Shown: positions 14,832-24,156, counted from the stretch's first letter. The stretch is 34,843 bases of DNA from Nesterenkonia sp. F (GCF_000220985.1 NZ_AFRW01000078.1:1-34843); one strand, 5' to 3'. Notes: a model not told the origin generated them from the sequence alone. Numbers and translations: made by a program.

Positions 14832-14900
14832 TGCAGTATGAATCATGCTGAAGGTGCAGTATGAGGCATGTTCAAGGTTCAGTATGAAGTCTGCTGAAGG
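14832..14900 (+). repeat. Three tandem 23-bp iterons before the ATPase gene
   Basis: Units 14832-14854, 14855-14877 and 14878-14900 share (T/C)AGTATGA in the first half and end in (G/C)AAGG. Unit 1 also contains the dyad CAGTATGA-N-TCATGCTG. The last unit ends 12 bases before ATG 14913 and so covers the translation start region and probable promoter. Confidence 0.8.
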
Positions 14901-14912
14901 TATCGTGGAGCT

Positions 14913-16163
14913 ATGGTCTACCTCGAGCGCACGCTGGACCAGCAGCTCGACACCTTCCTCGCGGTCGCCCCGGCCATCGCCGTGGAGGGCCCGAAGGGCG
15001 TGGGGAAGACCGACACCGCGGCGCGACGCGCCGATGCCTCATGGATGCTCGACGATCCGGACCAGCGCGGGCTGCTCGCGGCCGACCCCTCGAGACTGCG
15101 GCATCGGTCCGGGACGACTCTGGTCGACGAGTGGCAGCGATTGCCCGAGACATGGGACGTGGTGCGTCGGACGGTCGACGACGGCGCCGAGGCCGGATCG
15201 TTCGTGCTCACCGGCAGTGCGACGCCGATGGACGGACAGGGCACTCACAGTGGGGCCGGACGGATCCTGTCGCTGCGGATGCGGCCGATGGCTCTGCACG
15301 AGCGGGGGACGTCGACTCCGACGGTGAGCCTCCGACGACTGCTCGACGGAGAGGGCGAGTCGATCGAGGGCGAGACCGACTGGTCGGCGGCGGACTATCT
15401 CGCAGCCGTCGTCGAGAGCGGCTTCCCGGGCATCCGCGATCGGCCTGCTCTGCTGCGCGAAGAGCTGCTCGATTCGTATCTCGACCGCATCATCGACCGC
15501 GATCTGCCGGACTTCGGGTTCACCGTGCGCCGGCCGGAGACGCTCCGCCGCTGGCTCGCAGCCTATGCCGCCGCCTCGTCCACGACGACGAAGTACTCCG
15601 AGCTGCTCGACGCCACGACGGCCGGCGATGGGAGTCAGCCCAGCAAGTCCACGACGATCGCCTACCGCGACCACCTGACCCAGCTCTGGCTCCTCGATCC
15701 GGTTCCCGGATGGTCTCCGACGACCAACCCCTTCGGTCGGCTCCAGCAGGCCCCGAAGCATCAGCTCGCCGATCCGGCTCTCGCCGCACGCCTGCTGAAC
15801 CACGACGTCGGCAGCCTCATGTCACCCCATGGCGCGGCGACGGCGGGTCGGCTCTTCGAATCGCTGGCCACGCTGGGCGTCCGCGTCGCGGCCGGTGCGG
15901 CACGTGCTCGTGTCGGGCACCTGCGGAGCGGCAACGGCGACCGCGAGGTCGATCTCATCGTGGAAGGACGCGGAGGACGCGTCCTGGGCCTCGAGGTGAA
16001 GCTCGCCGCCTCGGTCACGGATCGCGACCTCCGGCACCTGCACTGGCTGCGCGACCGGATGGGGGACCGGGTCGCCGACCTCGTCGTGCTGACCACCGGA
16101 CGGCACGCGTACCGGCGCCGGGACGGCGTCGCCGTCGTGCCGCTGGCGCTGCTCGGAGCCTGA
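14913..16163 (+). CDS. ATP-binding protein, AAA_14 plus DUF4143
   Basis: 416 residues. N-terminal P-loop domain: Walker A GPKGVGKT (26-33), Walker B-like LVDEWQ (70-75), and FVLTGSA (97-103) typical of AAA_14. The C-terminal DUF4143 half ends in EVDLIVEGRGGRVLGLEVKLA, which has the E/D...E-x-K layout of PD-(D/E)xK nuclease folds. Such proteins are common in accessory DNA of bacteria and archaea. Roles in DNA processing or toxin-antitoxin-like functions have been suggested but not established. The promoter region consists of three iterons, so autoregulation is likely. It lies between the purF operon and purDC, ending 17 bases from the purDC stop, which suggests insertion into the purine block. 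The function is unproven. Confidence 0.86.
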   Translation: MVYLERTLDQQLDTFLAVAPAIAVEGPKGVGKTDTAARRADASWMLDDPDQRGLLAADPSRLRHRSGTTLVDEWQRLPETWDVVRRTVDDGAEAGSFVLTGSATPMDGQGTHSGAGRILSLRMRPMALHERGTSTPTVSLRRLLDGEGESIEGETDWSAADYLAAVVESGFPGIRDRPALLREELLDSYLDRIIDRDLPDFGFTVRRPETLRRWLAAYAAASSTTTKYSELLDATTAGDGSQPSKSTTIAYRDHLTQLWLLDPVPGWSPTTNPFGRLQQAPKHQLADPALAARLLNHDVGSLMSPHGAATAGRLFESLATLGVRVAAGAARARVGHLRSGNGDREVDLIVEGRGGRVLGLEVKLAASVTDRDLRHLHWLRDRMGDRVADLVVLTTGRHAYRRRDGVAVVPLALLGA

Positions 16164-16180
16164 GCCAGTCCGGCGCGGCC

Positions 16181-18448
16181 TCAGCCGTCCAGCTCGCCGC
16201 CGGTCAGCCGGCGGTAGGCGTCGAGGTAGCGCTCGCGGGTCGCGGCGACGACGTCGGCCGGCAGCGGCGGCGGGGCGACGTCGGAGCCGCGCTCCCAGCC
16301 CGAGGCCGGCGAGGTCAGCCAGTCGCGGACGTACTGCTTGTCGAAGGAGGGCTGGGCGCGGCCCGGCTCCCACTCCTCGGCCGGCCAGAACCGCGAGGAG
16401 TCCGGGGTGAGCACCTCGTCGCCGAGGACGAGCTCGCCGGTGCGCGGGTCATGGCCGAACTCCAGCTTGGTGTCGGCCAGGATGATGCCCGACTCCCGGC
16501 AGGTCTCGGCGGCCAGCGTGTAGACCCGCAGCGTGGCCTCGCGCAGCCGCTCGGCCTGCTCGGCGCCGACCTGCTCGACCAGCGTGGCGAAGCTGATGTT
16601 CTCGTCGTGGCCGCCCTGCTCGGCCTTCGACGAGGGGGTGAAGATCGGCTCGGGCAACCGCGAGCCGTCGACCAGCCCGTCGGGCAGCGCGATGGACGTG
16701 ACCGTGCCGGACTGCCGGTACTCGGCCAGCCCGGAGCCGGTCAGGTGCCCGCGGACGATGCATTCGGCCTCGACCATGTCCAGCGCCCGGCAGATCATCG
16801 CCCGTCCGGCGACCTCGTCGGGGACGTCGGTGGAGACCACGTGCGAGGGGATCCCGGCGGCCTCGAGCTGGTCGAACCACCACAGGCTCAGCTGGGTGAG
16901 CACCCGGCCCTTGTCCGGGATCGGGGTGGAGAGCACGTGGTCGTAGGCGCTGATCCGGTCGGAGGCGACCACCAGCAGCACATCCTCGCCGTCCCAGGCC
17001 GAGCCCGCCGCCGGTCGGTGCAGCTCGCGGACCTTGCCGGAGGAGACGTGGACCCAGCCGGGGATCGACGACGGCGCGCCGTCGTCGGCGATGCTGAAGG
17101 ATCCGGCGTCCGCGGCGTCAGCGGCGACGTCCCCGGCGGCGCCGGGCACCTGCACCCGGCCGGCCAGTGCTTCGGCGGCGATGTCGCCGCGATGCTGCTC
17201 GCCGGTCCAGGAGATCTCGCCGACGCCGGCGTAGGCGCGGTCGACCGCCTGCTGCAGCGTCTCGCCGGTGCCGACCACGGCCAGCACCCGGCCGCCGGCG
17301 GTGACGACCGCGCCGTCGTCGTCGGTCGCGGTGCCGGCATGCAGCACGGCGGTGCCCTCGCGGGCGGCCGCGGCGTCGAGTCCGGTGATGACGTCGCCCG
17401 TCCGCGGGCTGTCGGGGTAGTTCTGCGCGGCCATGACCACGTCGGCCGCATAGCCGTCCCGCCAGCTGAGCTGGCGGTCGGCGCCCAGCGATCCGGTGGC
17501 GCAGTCCAGCAGCAGCTGACCCAGCGGGGTCTGCAGCCGCTCGAGCACCGCCTGGGTCTCCGGGTCTCCGAAGCGGGCGTTGTACTCCACCACGCGCACT
17601 CCGCGGGAGGTGACCGCCAGCCCGCAGTAGAGCACGCCGACGAAGGGCGTGCCGCGGGCGGTCATCTCATCCAGCGTCGGCTTCGCGACGCGCTCGACCA
17701 CGGTCTCGGTGAAGCCGCGGGAGACGCCGTCCGGCCCCTTCTCGGTGTGGTCCGCCAGCCAGTCCAGCGGGGTGTAGGCGCCCATGCCCCCGGTGTTCGG
17801 GCCCTCGCCGCCGTCGCGGATGCGCTTGAAGTCCTGCGCCGGGGAGAGCGGCACCAGGTCCTCGCCGTCGCAGAGCACGAAGAGCGAGACCTCCGGGCCG
17901 TCGAGGAACTCCTCGATGACCACGCTGCCGCCGGCGGCGACGCAGGTCTCGGCATGGGCCAGCGCCTCGGCGCGGTCCTGGGTGACCACCACACCCTTGC
18001 CGGAGGCCAGCCCGTCGTCCTTGACCACATGCGGCGCGCCGAACCGGTCCAGCGCCGCCGCGGCGGTCTCGACGTCGGCGGCGTGGACCGAGCCGGCGGT
18101 CGGCACTCCGGCGGCGTGCATGACGTCCTTGGCGAAGGCCTTCGAGGCCTCCAGCTGCGCGGCCGCGCCGGAGGGGCCGAAGACCGGCACTCCGGCGGCG
18201 CGGACGACGTCGGCCACACCGGCGGCCAGCGGGGCCTCCGGACCGACGACGACCAGGTCGAAGCCGCCGTCGACCGCCAGGCGGGCCACGGCGTCGCCGT
18301 CGGAGGCGTCGAGGCCATGGCAGGCGACCTCGGCCGCGATCCCGGCGTTGCCGGGCGCGGCTTCGACGGCGGTGACGGACTCATCGCGCAGCAGCGCGCG
18401 GACGATGGCGTGTTCACGGCCCCCGGGGCCGACGACGAGGATCTTCAC
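16181..18448 (-). CDS. purDC: PurD-PurC fusion: GAR synthetase / SAICAR synthase
   Basis: Bifunctional purine enzyme of 755 residues in one uninterrupted frame. Residues 1 to about 428 are PurD (phosphoribosylamine + glycine + ATP to GAR): KILVVGPGGREHAI, GPSGAAAQLEASKAFAK, KDDGLASGKGVVV, EEFLDGPEVSLFVL, NTGGMGAYTPLDW, VEYNARFGDPETQAVL and VGEISWTGEQHRGDIA. A linker (about 429-459) rich in Ala/Asp follows. Residues 460-755 are complete PurC (CAIR + Asp to SAICAR): SSGKVREL, VVASDRISAYDHVLSTPIPDKG, VRGHLTGSGLAEY, DTKLEFGHD, LTPDSSRFWP and PSFDKQYVRDWL. Both parts look catalytically intact. GTG 18448 is the start (VKILVVG). TAGGCT is eight bases upstream, and the frame beyond is noise. Confidence 0.95.
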   Translation of the reverse strand: MKILVVGPGGREHAIVRALLRDESVTAVEAAPGNAGIAAEVACHGLDASDGDAVARLAVDGGFDLVVVGPEAPLAAGVADVVRAAGVPVFGPSGAAAQLEASKAFAKDVMHAAGVPTAGSVHAADVETAAAALDRFGAPHVVKDDGLASGKGVVVTQDRAEALAHAETCVAAGGSVVIEEFLDGPEVSLFVLCDGEDLVPLSPAQDFKRIRDGGEGPNTGGMGAYTPLDWLADHTEKGPDGVSRGFTETVVERVAKPTLDEMTARGTPFVGVLYCGLAVTSRGVRVVEYNARFGDPETQAVLERLQTPLGQLLLDCATGSLGADRQLSWRDGYAADVVMAAQNYPDSPRTGDVITGLDAAAAREGTAVLHAGTATDDDGAVVTAGGRVLAVVGTGETLQQAVDRAYAGVGEISWTGEQHRGDIAAEALAGRVQVPGAAGDVAADAADAGSFSIADDGAPSSIPGWVHVSSGKVRELHRPAAGSAWDGEDVLLVVASDRISAYDHVLSTPIPDKGRVLTQLSLWWFDQLEAAGIPSHVVSTDVPDEVAGRAMICRALDMVEAECIVRGHLTGSGLAEYRQSGTVTSIALPDGLVDGSRLPEPIFTPSSKAEQGGHDENISFATLVEQVGAEQAERLREATLRVYTLAAETCRESGIILADTKLEFGHDPRTGELVLGDEVLTPDSSRFWPAEEWEPGRAQPSFDKQYVRDWLTSPASGWERGSDVAPPPLPADVVAATRERYLDAYRRLTGGELDG

Positions 18449-18456
18449 AGTGATCC

Positions 18457-18462
18457 AGCCTA
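18457..18462 (-). promoter_or_regulatory. -10 box of purDC
   Basis: TAGGCT on the minus strand, eight bases before GTG 18448, consistent with a very short or absent leader. It is back to back with the asparaginase promoter. Confidence 0.5.
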
Positions 18463-18522
18463 CGCGAATCGCCCGGTGCGCGGCCCGCCCATGAACCCCC
18501 GGACGGCGGAGGCGCAGGTGCA

Positions 18523-18528
18523 TAGACT
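18523..18528 (+). promoter_or_regulatory. -10 box of the asparaginase gene, leaderless
   Basis: TAGACT followed by GGAGGC and ATG 18535. The GGAGG is too close to the ATG to be a ribosome site, so a leaderless start is the better reading. Confidence 0.55.
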
Positions 18529-18534
18529 GGAGGC

Positions 18535-19584
18535 ATGAGCGCGACGAACTCCGCGAAGCAGTCCTCGTCCCCGGCCGCGGCGCACACCGCCGCCGTCGAG
18601 GAGTCCGCCGAGCTGGCCTGGGTGACCCGCGCCGGCACGGTGGAGTCCCGCCACATCGGCTCGGCGGTGATGGTCGATCCCGACGGCTCGGTCGTCGAAT
18701 CCCTCGGCGCGCCGTCGCGGCCGATCTTCCCGCGCTCGACGCTGAAGCCCTTCCAGACGATCGCCGCGCTGCGCAGCGGAGCGCTGATCTCCGGCGAAGC
18801 CGTCGCCGTCGCCTGCGGCTCCCATCACGGTTCGAAGCGGCACCAGGAGCTGGTGGCCTCGATGCTGCGCGCCGAGTCGCTGGACGAGTCGGACATGAAG
18901 TGCCCGACCGCCTGGCCCGCCCGCGAGCAGGACTTCATCGACCACGTCACCGCCGGCCGGCCGAAGACCCGACTGGCGTTCAACTGCTCGGGCAAGCATG
19001 CCGCCTTCCTGGCCGCCGCCCGCACCCAGGGGTGGCGGCTGGCGACCTACACCCGCCCCGAGCACCCGATGCAGCAGGCGGTCATGGAGGTCATCGCCGA
19101 GTACTGCGAGGAGACCCCCGAGGTGGTCGGCACCGACGGCTGCGGCGCCCCGGCGCCGACGGTGTCGCTGACCGGCCTGGCGCGCGGCTTCTCGAAGGTC
19201 GCCTCGGCCACCTCCCGCCGCGACGCCGAGGTCCACGCCTTCACCGTGAACCAGGCGATGCTCGACTTCCCCTGGGCGGTGCACGGCCGCGGCGAGGCGA
19301 ACACCGTGGTCATGGAGGAGCTGGGCCTGCTGGCCAAGCTGGGCGCGGAGGGCGTGCTGATCGTCGGCGCCCCGGACGGCACCGCCGTGGCCGTCAAGAC
19401 TCTCGACGGCAGCCAGCGGGCCGACAGCCTCGTGGCGCTCAGCCTGCTGGCCGCCCGCGGGGTGATCGACCTCGACGACCTGGCCCGGGTGCTGAAGAAG
19501 ATCATCAAGCCCATCGTCGGCGGCGTCGACGACGAGCAGGTCGGCAGCATCCGGCTGGCGGACCCGGTGCTGGAGCGGCTGTGA
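18535..19584 (+). CDS. Asparaginase II family protein (class 3, Rhizobium ReAV-like)
   Basis: L-asparagine to L-aspartate + ammonia, 349 residues. It belongs to PF06089, distinct from the bacterial type I/II enzymes. The catalytic serine/lysine and zinc-linked residues of Rhizobium ReAV are all recognisable: S68-x-x-K71 in RSTLKPFQ, S96 in CGSHHGSKRH, C151 and K154 in NCSGKHAA, and C203 in DGCGAP. The first 25 residues are a low-complexity extension. The start is supported by TAGACT six bases upstream. It is divergent from purDC and 31 bases ahead of the sterol-carrier gene, a neighbourhood conserved in Micrococcaceae. Aspartate made here could feed the PurC step, but that link is only an inference. 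Confidence 0.9.
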   Translation: MSATNSAKQSSSPAAAHTAAVEESAELAWVTRAGTVESRHIGSAVMVDPDGSVVESLGAPSRPIFPRSTLKPFQTIAALRSGALISGEAVAVACGSHHGSKRHQELVASMLRAESLDESDMKCPTAWPAREQDFIDHVTAGRPKTRLAFNCSGKHAAFLAAARTQGWRLATYTRPEHPMQQAVMEVIAEYCEETPEVVGTDGCGAPAPTVSLTGLARGFSKVASATSRRDAEVHAFTVNQAMLDFPWAVHGRGEANTVVMEELGLLAKLGAEGVLIVGAPDGTAVAVKTLDGSQRADSLVALSLLAARGVIDLDDLARVLKKIIKPIVGGVDDEQVGSIRLADPVLERL

Positions 19585-19615
19585 CGGCCGCGGTCGAGAC
19601 GGGGAGGCGCTGATC

Positions 19616-19984
19616 ATGGCCCGACGACGCATCACCGCCGCCCGCGGCCGCGAGGCCGTGCGCGCCTGGCGCGAGGCCGAGGGCCCGGCCGTGCTGGACC
19701 GCCGCACGCTGGCCACCGCGGTGCGCTATCTGCTCGAGGAGCTCGCCGAGGTCGCCCCGGGCAACTCCGTGGAGGTCCGTGTGCCGCCGCTGGGCGTGAC
19801 CCAGTGCGTGGAGGGGCCCACGCACACCCGGGGGACTCCGCCGAACGTGGTCGAGCTCAGTCCGCAGGTCTGGCTGCAGCTGGCCGCCGGCGGGCGCGCC
19901 TGGGACGAGGCGGTCGAGGCCGGCGACGTCGCCGCCTCCGGAGTGCGCGCCGACCTGTCGGCGGTGCTGCCGCTGATGCGCTGA
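19616..19984 (+). CDS. Sterol carrier (SCP2-like) family protein
   Basis: 122 residues matching the bacterial SCP family typically annotated next to purine genes in Micrococcaceae: RTLATAVRYLLEELAEVAPGNSVEVRVPPLGVTQCVEGPTHTRGTPPNVVE followed by WLQLAAGGRAWDEAVEAGDVAASGVRADLSAVLPL. The WxxLAxGxxxWxxAxxxGxxxASGxRADLS pattern is the hydrophobic-ligand-binding SCP2 region. ATG 19616 follows GGGGAGG with about seven bases. It is probably cotranscribed with asparaginase. The physiological ligand is unknown. Confidence 0.85.
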   Translation: MARRRITAARGREAVRAWREAEGPAVLDRRTLATAVRYLLEELAEVAPGNSVEVRVPPLGVTQCVEGPTHTRGTPPNVVELSPQVWLQLAAGGRAWDEAVEAGDVAASGVRADLSAVLPLMR

Positions 19985-20018
19985 GCAGGGCCGGACCGCC
20001 GTCGTCGGGCGGGCGGGC

Positions 20019-22022
20019 TCAGGAGCTCATCGAGGTCTCCCAGGCGGCGTGCAGCCGGGAGAAGTAGCCGCCGGCGGCGATGAGCTCGTCCGGGGAGCCG
20101 TCCTCGACGACCTGCCCATGGTCGACGACGAGCACCCGGTCGGCGATCGTCACCGTCGACAGTCGGTGGGCGATGATCAGCGCGGTCCGGTGCCCGAGGA
20201 GCTTCTGCAGCCCCTGCTGGACCAGCTGCTCGCTGGGCAGGTCCAGCGAGGAGGTCGCCTCGTCGAGGATCAGCACCGCCGGATCGGCCAGGAAGGCCCG
20301 GGCAAAGGAGATCAGCTGCCGCTGGCCGGCCGACAGCCGGCCGCCCCGGCTGGAGACGTCGGTGTCATAGCCCTCGGGCAGCGAGGCGATGAACTCATGG
20401 GCGCCCACCGCCCAGGCGGCGTCGACGATCTCCTCCTCGGCGGCGTCGGGCCGGCCCAGGGCGATGTTGTCCCGGATGCTGCCCGAGAACAGGAAGGCCT
20501 CCTGGGTCACCATCGCCACATGCCGGTGGTGGTCGTCCAGCGCCAGCTCGCGCAGGTCGACGCCGTCGAGCGTCAGCGAACCGGAGGAGACGTCGTAGAA
20601 GCGTGCCAGCAGCTTCACCAGCGTCGACTTGCCCGCGCCGGTGGTGCCGACGACGGCGACGGTCTGGCCGGCCGGGATGTGCAGGTCCAGCGGGCCGAGC
20701 ACCGTGGGGCCGTCGTCGGTGTAGCGGAAGGCGGCGTCGGCGAAGCGCACCTCGCCGGCGCAGGAGTCCAGATGCTCCGGCTCCTCGGCCTCCTCGATCG
20801 TCGGCCGTTCCTCGAGCAGTCCGGAGACCTTCTCCAGCGCCGCCGTCGCCGACTGCAGCGAGTTGTAGAACATCGCGATCATGTCGAGCGGCTGGAAGAC
20901 GCGCTTGGTGGCCAGCAGCAGCGCGACCAGGATGCCGACCTCCAGGTCCCCGGAGAGCACGCGGAATCCGCCCCAGACCAGCACCGCGGTCACCGTGAGG
21001 TTGCCCAGCGCCATCAGCGTGGGCTGCAGGATGCCGAAGAGCCCCAGCGAGCGGACCATGTCGTCGCGGTAGGCCCCGGCGAGCCGGCGGTACTGCCGGG
21101 ATCGCGCCGTCTCGCGGCGGAAGGCCTGCACCGCACGGATGCCGGTCATCGTCTCGACGAAATGCACGATCATCCGCGCCGAGGAGATGCGGGTCTGCCG
21201 GTAGGCAACCTCCGAGCGCAGCTGGTACCAGCGGCCGAGGACGGCGATCGGCACTGCGACGGCGAGCAGCAGCAGGCCCGAGCGCCAGTCCATGATCCAG
21301 ATGGAGATCGCGGTGAAGGTCATGAACATGACGCCCTGCACCAGCGAGTTGATGCCGCCGTCGAGCAGCTCGCGCAGCGACTCCAGATCCGAGGTCTGCC
21401 GGGAGATCACCTTGCCGGAGGTGTACTCCTCATGGAAGTCCAGGCTCAGCTGCTGGGTCTGACGGAAGACTTCGCCGCGCAGGGTGAAGAGCATCTGTTG
21501 GGAGACCGAGGCCGTCATCCGGGTGTAGGCCATGATCAGCAGCCCGGCGGTGAGCGCGGCGGCGACGTAGGCCGAGCCGGGCAGCCACATGCCGATCATC
21601 TCGCCCTCGGTCATCCGCGGCAGGCCCCAGTCGATGGCCCAGGCGATGATCATCGGCGTCGCGGCCTGGGCGGCCTGGGCGATGAGCACGCAGAGCACGG
21701 TCAGCAGCAGCTTCGCCCGCACGCCCTTCGACAGGTGCGCCAGCAGCTTCAGCGAGCGGCGGCGGATGAATCGCCGCTCCTCGGCGTCCATCTGGACCTG
21801 CTCCTCGCCGGCGGTCCCGCGCAGGTGGTCGTAGTCGGGATCCGACGGGGAGAACCGGCCGGCGCGCAGCTCCGGGGAGATCGGCGTGGCGATGGTCGCG
21901 GCGATCGGGTCCGCGTCGAAGTCCGGGACCTCGACGGCACGGCCGTCCCGCCGGACCTCGTGCCGGGCGTCATGGGGCGTGCCGCTCCGGTCGGCGGTCC
22001 GGTCGGCGGTCTGCTCAGCCAT
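20019..22022 (-). CDS. ABC exporter half-transporter (TMD-NBD), catalytically complete half
   Basis: 667 residues from ATG 22022. An N-terminal polar region of about 90 residues is followed by a six-helix type I exporter domain ([27 protein letters not shown] onward) and an ABC domain: Walker [11 protein letters not shown]-loop [11 protein letters not shown], signature LSAGQRQL (Gly to Ala at the third position), Walker [13 protein letters not shown] with the catalytic Glu, and H-loop IIAHRLST. The start overlaps the end of the frameshifted partner by eight bases. In the heterodimer its Walker A and Glu would form the working site with the partner's LSGGQ. Its own altered signature faces the partner's degenerate Walker A. 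Substrate unknown: lipid or drug. Confidence 0.93.
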   Translation of the reverse strand: MAEQTADRTADRSGTPHDARHEVRRDGRAVEVPDFDADPIAATIATPISPELRAGRFSPSDPDYDHLRGTAGEEQVQMDAEERRFIRRRSLKLLAHLSKGVRAKLLLTVLCVLIAQAAQAATPMIIAWAIDWGLPRMTEGEMIGMWLPGSAYVAAALTAGLLIMAYTRMTASVSQQMLFTLRGEVFRQTQQLSLDFHEEYTSGKVISRQTSDLESLRELLDGGINSLVQGVMFMTFTAISIWIMDWRSGLLLLAVAVPIAVLGRWYQLRSEVAYRQTRISSARMIVHFVETMTGIRAVQAFRRETARSRQYRRLAGAYRDDMVRSLGLFGILQPTLMALGNLTVTAVLVWGGFRVLSGDLEVGILVALLLATKRVFQPLDMIAMFYNSLQSATAALEKVSGLLEERPTIEEAEEPEHLDSCAGEVRFADAAFRYTDDGPTVLGPLDLHIPAGQTVAVVGTTGAGKSTLVKLLARFYDVSSGSLTLDGVDLRELALDDHHRHVAMVTQEAFLFSGSIRDNIALGRPDAAEEEIVDAAWAVGAHEFIASLPEGYDTDVSSRGGRLSAGQRQLISFARAFLADPAVLILDEATSSLDLPSEQLVQQGLQKLLGHRTALIIAHRLSTVTIADRVLVVDHGQVVEDGSPDELIAAGGYFSRLHAAWETSMSS

Positions 22023-24016
22023 GCTGGGGCACCTCCTGCCGTGCTCCGGGCTCCGGGCAGCCGCAGGGGTCGTCGACGGCGGCGGTCTCCCGGGCCGAGT
22101 GGTCCGCCGGCGTCTCCCCGGCGGCGTCGGCACCGCAGGTGGGGTCGCCGTCGCGCACCAGCTCGTCCGGCTCCGGCGCCGTGCTCATCACCCGACGGTA
22201 GCCGGGGCTGGAGGCCAGCAGCTCGGCGTGCGTGCCGACCTCCTCGATGCGGCCGGCGCGCAGCAGCGCGACGCGGTCGGCCAGCGCGACGGTGGAGGGA
22301 CGGTGGGCGACGATCAGCGTGGTGGTGCCGTCGAGCACCTCGCGCAGACGTTCGGTCACCCGCTCCTCGGTGCGCACGTCCAGGGCGGAGAGCGGGTCGT
22401 CGAGCAGCAGGATCGACGGGGAGGCCGCGATCGCCCGGGCCAGCGCCAGCCGCTGCCGCTGACCGCCGGAGAGGCTGAGCCCCTCTCGCCGATGGGCTGT
22501 CGACTCCGTGCGGCAGGTCGTCGACGAATTCGGCGTCGGCGGTGGTCAGCGCCTGCCGCATGAGCTCCTCCAGCTCGTCCGCGGTCGGCTTCTCGGCCCG
22601 CGCGGGGTGCTGGGGGTCGTCGGCGTCGCGCTCGTGCGCAGTGCCCAGCAGCACGTTGGCGCGCACCGTGGCCGAGAACAGCGTGGGGTCCTCGAAGGCG
22701 ACGGCGAGCCGGGAGCGCAGGTCCGCCAGGTCGTAGTCGCGGACGTCGACGCCGTCGACGCGCACCGAGCCGGACGTGACGTCGTGCAGCCGCGGGACCA
22801 GGCTCATCAGCGTCGAGGTTCCGCCGCCGGTCTGCGAGACCAGGGCCATGGTCTCGCCGGGCTCCAGCCGCAGCGAGACCCCGTCGAGCAGATCGCGCTC
22901 GGCCGGATCGGCGTCCGGGTGGCGGAAGTGCACGGCGTCGAACTCGAGCAGCCCCTGCTCCTCCGCGGTGGCCGGCGAGTCCGGCGAGGCGATGGCGTTC
23001 TCCGTGTCCATCACGTCGGCGTGCCGGTCGATGGCGGTCTTGGCGGTGAAGGTCATGCCCAGCAGCATGCCGACGCCCTCCACCGGGCCCTTGAGCACAG
23101 CGGCGGTGGCGAAGAAGGCCGCCAGCGCGCCGACGCTGACGCCGGTGGTGTCCTCGTTGGCGACCTGCCAGAGGCCGATGAACAGGCAGAGTCCCAGCAC
23201 CGTCTCCGGCAGGATGACCATGACCATGTTGAACTCGGCCTGGGTGCGGGCCTTGCGGACTTCGGTGCCGCGCAGCTTCTCCGCCTCGGTCGCGAAGCTC
23301 TTCAGCGCGTGGTGCCCGCGGCCGAAGGCCTTGAGCACGCGGATGCCGTGGACCGACTCCTCGACCTGCGTGGCGACGTCGCCGGCCTGGTCCTGGGCAC
23401 GCCGGGAGTAGGCGACGAAGCGTCGGCGGAAGTGCGGGCCGTAGATGGTGATGGGGATGGCGGCGACCAGGAAGATCACCGCGAGCAGCGGCGAGAGCGA
23501 CATCATCAGGATCAGTCCGATCACCATGCTGACCAGCGAGGAGATGAACATGATCGAGCCGAAGGCGAACCAGCGGCGCAGCAGGTTCAGGTCGGCGATG
23601 GCCCGGGACTGCAGCTGGCCGGCGCCCCAGGCCGTGTGGAAGCTGGCCGGCAGGTGCTGCAGCTTGTCGAAGAGCGTGGTGCGCATCGACGTCTCGGCGT
23701 CGGAGGCCGGCGGGATGACGAAGATGCGGCGCAGGAAGAACAGGGCGGCCTCCAGCAGGCCGAGCCCCAGGATCAGCCCCGCCGCGCCCCAGACGGCGCC
23801 GGAGTCGGCGCCCTCGGCGAGCACCGAGTTGACCAGCTCCTGGATCACCTGGGGGATGATCAGCGCCACGATGCCGGCTCCCACGGCCGAGAGGAGGCCC
23901 AGAGTCCAGCGGAGGCGGATGCCGTGGAGATACGGATCGAGCCGCCGCAGGGCCTGGACGAGGGTGCGGCGGCGGGTGGAGGACTCGGCGTCCGAGAGCT
24001 GCGAATCTCGTGGCAT
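22015..24016 (-). pseudogene. ABC exporter half-transporter, double frameshift, degenerate NBD
   Basis: Partner of the preceding half-transporter, 667 residues if two bases are restored. The TMD is intact from LVQALRRLDPYLHGIRLRW. The frame breaks after PHGVDS: one C is missing from the CCC run (minus strand 22496-22494) and one G from the GGGG run (22483-22480). Restoring both gives [16 protein letters not shown], the expected sequence. Independently, the Walker A reads SQTGGGTST where GxxGxGKS/T is normal, so the invariant lysine is Thr (22820-22818), and Walker B ends LLLDDP with Asp for the catalytic Glu. H-loop IVAHRPST is present. This fits the degenerate half of a heterodimer. The frameshifts look like homopolymer sequencing errors. 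TACACT (24032-24027) is a possible -10 box. Confidence 0.85.
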
Positions 24017-24156
24017 GAGAGCACACAGTGTAGTTGACCGATCACTCCGGGGGAAGAGGCGAGCTCATGTCCGAGGGGCGACTCAGAGATGTCTCAGCGG
24101 CATCGTGCGGCGCAGCGGCGGGATGGTGAGCATGCGGAACGATGTCCGCGGAGACG

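Larger units (their letters stand above)
14606..14912. other. Intergenic region with promoter, long hairpin and iterons
   Basis: 307 bases between the purF operon and the AAA/DUF4143 gene. It holds TAGACT (14617-14612, minus strand, the -10 box of the purF operon), a perfect 20-bp-arm inverted repeat (14728-14785) and three 23-bp direct repeats (14832-14900). From about 14810 the sequence is visibly more AT-rich than its surroundings. Confidence 0.7.

Noticed and set aside
14832-14900. CRISPR array
   Set aside because: The 23-bp units are directly adjacent with no spacers and there are no cas genes.
21749-22480. C-terminal continuation of the ABC half-transporter in its first frame
   Set aside because: After the frameshift this frame is nonsense overlapping the second transporter; the real C-terminus is in the frame ending at 22015.
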